Below are positions 63,414 through 64,000 of a stretch of DNA of 64,000 nt, one piece after another. The stretch is from Candidatus Accumulibacter sp. ACC003 (GTDB lineage Bacteria; Pseudomonadota; Gammaproteobacteria; Burkholderiales; Rhodocyclaceae). Below the pieces are notes generated by a model that was given only the letters and a program-made list of their open reading frames with translations, did no database searches and was not told the origin of the DNA. The stretch is from the NCBI RefSeq assembly GCF_907163085.1, contig NZ_CAJQTX010000001.1:124001-188000 (forward strand), read 5' to 3'. Numbering within the stretch: position 1 is the first letter of the stretch; the number at the start of each line of letters is the position of its first letter. A program made the translations under genes and the position numbers.

Positions 63414-64000
63414 ATGAACCCGATTGATCCGAAAGCCCTGTTTCGCCTGTCCGTCCTCGGTCCCCTGATCAGCCGCGAGCGGCTGGAACGTGGCGAACTG
63501 CAACAGCTCCTCCGGGAGCTGGCCAGCCGCGAGTACGCCATCCCCGGCAGCCGTCGGCGCTATCTGAGCGAGAAGACGATTCAGGCGTGGTACTACGCCT
63601 GGCGCCTCCACCAGCTTGACGGCCTGACGCCCAAGCCACGCGCCGACCGCGGGCAGTCGAAGCTCCCGGCCGCCACCCAGGCGGCCATTCTCGCCGCCAA
63701 GCGCGACAACCCGCGGCGCTCGCTGTGCCAGATTCGACAATTGCTCGAAGCCACCGGCACCGTCGCCCGTGGCCGCCTGGCCCGGTCGACCATTCACCGT
63801 CTGCTGCAGCAGCACGGCCTGTCACGGATCACCGGCTCGGCCAGCCTGCCCGAGGAGAAACGCAGCTTCGTCGCCGCGACAGCGGGGGCGATCTGGTACG
63901 GCGACGTGATGCACGGCCCACGCGTGCCGATCGACGGCAAACTCGCCAAGAGCTATCTCGTATCGCTCTTCGACGACGCCTCCCGGCTACTCACGCACAG
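63414..64000 (+). CDS. DDE transposase, N-terminal part (transposon C, runs off window)
   Basis: An open frame of 195 codons to the window end with no stop. The start MNPIDPKALFRLSVLGPLIS is preceded by CAGGAG. An HTH-like region (RRSLCQIRQLLEATG) precedes the first catalytic Asp in IWYGDVMHGPRVP, then YLVSLFDDASRLLTH. It is a diverged homologue of the 50.2-51.2 kb transposase (shared TIERWYYA/TIQAWYYA pattern). An ATPase gene is predicted beyond the window. Confidence 0.8.
   Translation, partial: MNPIDPKALFRLSVLGPLISRERLERGELQQLLRELASREYAIPGSRRRYLSEKTIQAWYYAWRLHQLDGLTPKPRADRGQSKLPAATQAAILAAKRDNPRRSLCQIRQLLEATGTVARGRLARSTIHRLLQQHGLSRITGSASLPEEKRSFVAATAGAIWYGDVMHGPRVPIDGKLAKSYLVSLFDDASRLLTH

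Overview
The window is GC-rich DNA, probably from a betaproteobacterium. The gene set (NhaR-type LysR regulator, paired TIGR04283/TIGR04282-type glycosyltransferases, hemerythrin, DUF6600/FecR protein) would fit a Rhodocyclales-like lineage such as Accumulibacter. That placement is inference from protein character; there is no rRNA marker and I see no tRNA gene. The window falls into two halves: ordinary chromosome from 1 to about 28.3 kb, and a dense pile-up of mobile DNA from about 28.3 kb to the end.

Chromosomal half: an FtsX/DevC-type ABC permease (5' end outside the window) with its ATPase; a minus-strand PAS-hemerythrin pair next to a MarR regulator; a Cys/Met PLP enzyme; a PtsI-like enzyme I with a C-terminal GNAT domain; one IS110 element; a very long FecR/DUF6600 Pro/Ala-rich exported protein; an orphan UgpB-type binding protein overlapping UgpQ; alaS; threonine aldolase overlapping a NUDIX hydrolase; a lower-GC methyltransferase/kinase pair; an EAL-like/HDOD signalling protein; a SUMF1 protein; a small zinc-finger protein and two glycosyltransferase-type genes; a Tim44-like protein; an NhaR-like regulator divergent from an HPF/RaiA gene; and a YccA/Bax-inhibitor membrane protein.

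Mobile half: 28.3-34.5 kb holds a 5'-truncated helicase and an animal-type heme peroxidase. The peroxidase is cut by an ISAs1-type element (DUF4338/DruA-like domain fused to the transposase, 10-bp target duplication) and truncated by an IS4-type element. 35.2-42.6 kb holds a decayed Tn3-type transposase, a small element bounded by Tn402-type 25-bp inverted repeats that carries a resolvase plus an AbrB/PIN toxin-antitoxin (TA) pair, a vapBC-resolvase operon with overlapping genes, and a 550-residue protein of unknown function. 42.7-45.4 kb is one IS3 element nested in another.

45.4-51.8 kb is a three-gene transposon (zinc-ribbon protein, DDE transposase, ExeA-like AAA ATPase). Its transposase is split by a RIT element (recombinase in trio: three overlapping tyrosine recombinase genes). 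52-57.6 kb carries two more toxin-antitoxin modules, a resolvase, and the remnant of a second, unrelated RIT-like array. From 57.7 kb the ATPase and transposase C-terminus recur as a direct repeat, and the RIT sits at the same nucleotide position but in the opposite orientation. The window ends inside a third, diverged member of the zinc-ribbon/DDE transposon family.

The most interesting material is the RIT system: both orientations at one site, a perfect 32-bp palindrome beside it, and a three-box end architecture (two direct boxes 17 bp apart plus an inverted box about 62 bp in) that recurs with a different box sequence in the second RIT remnant.
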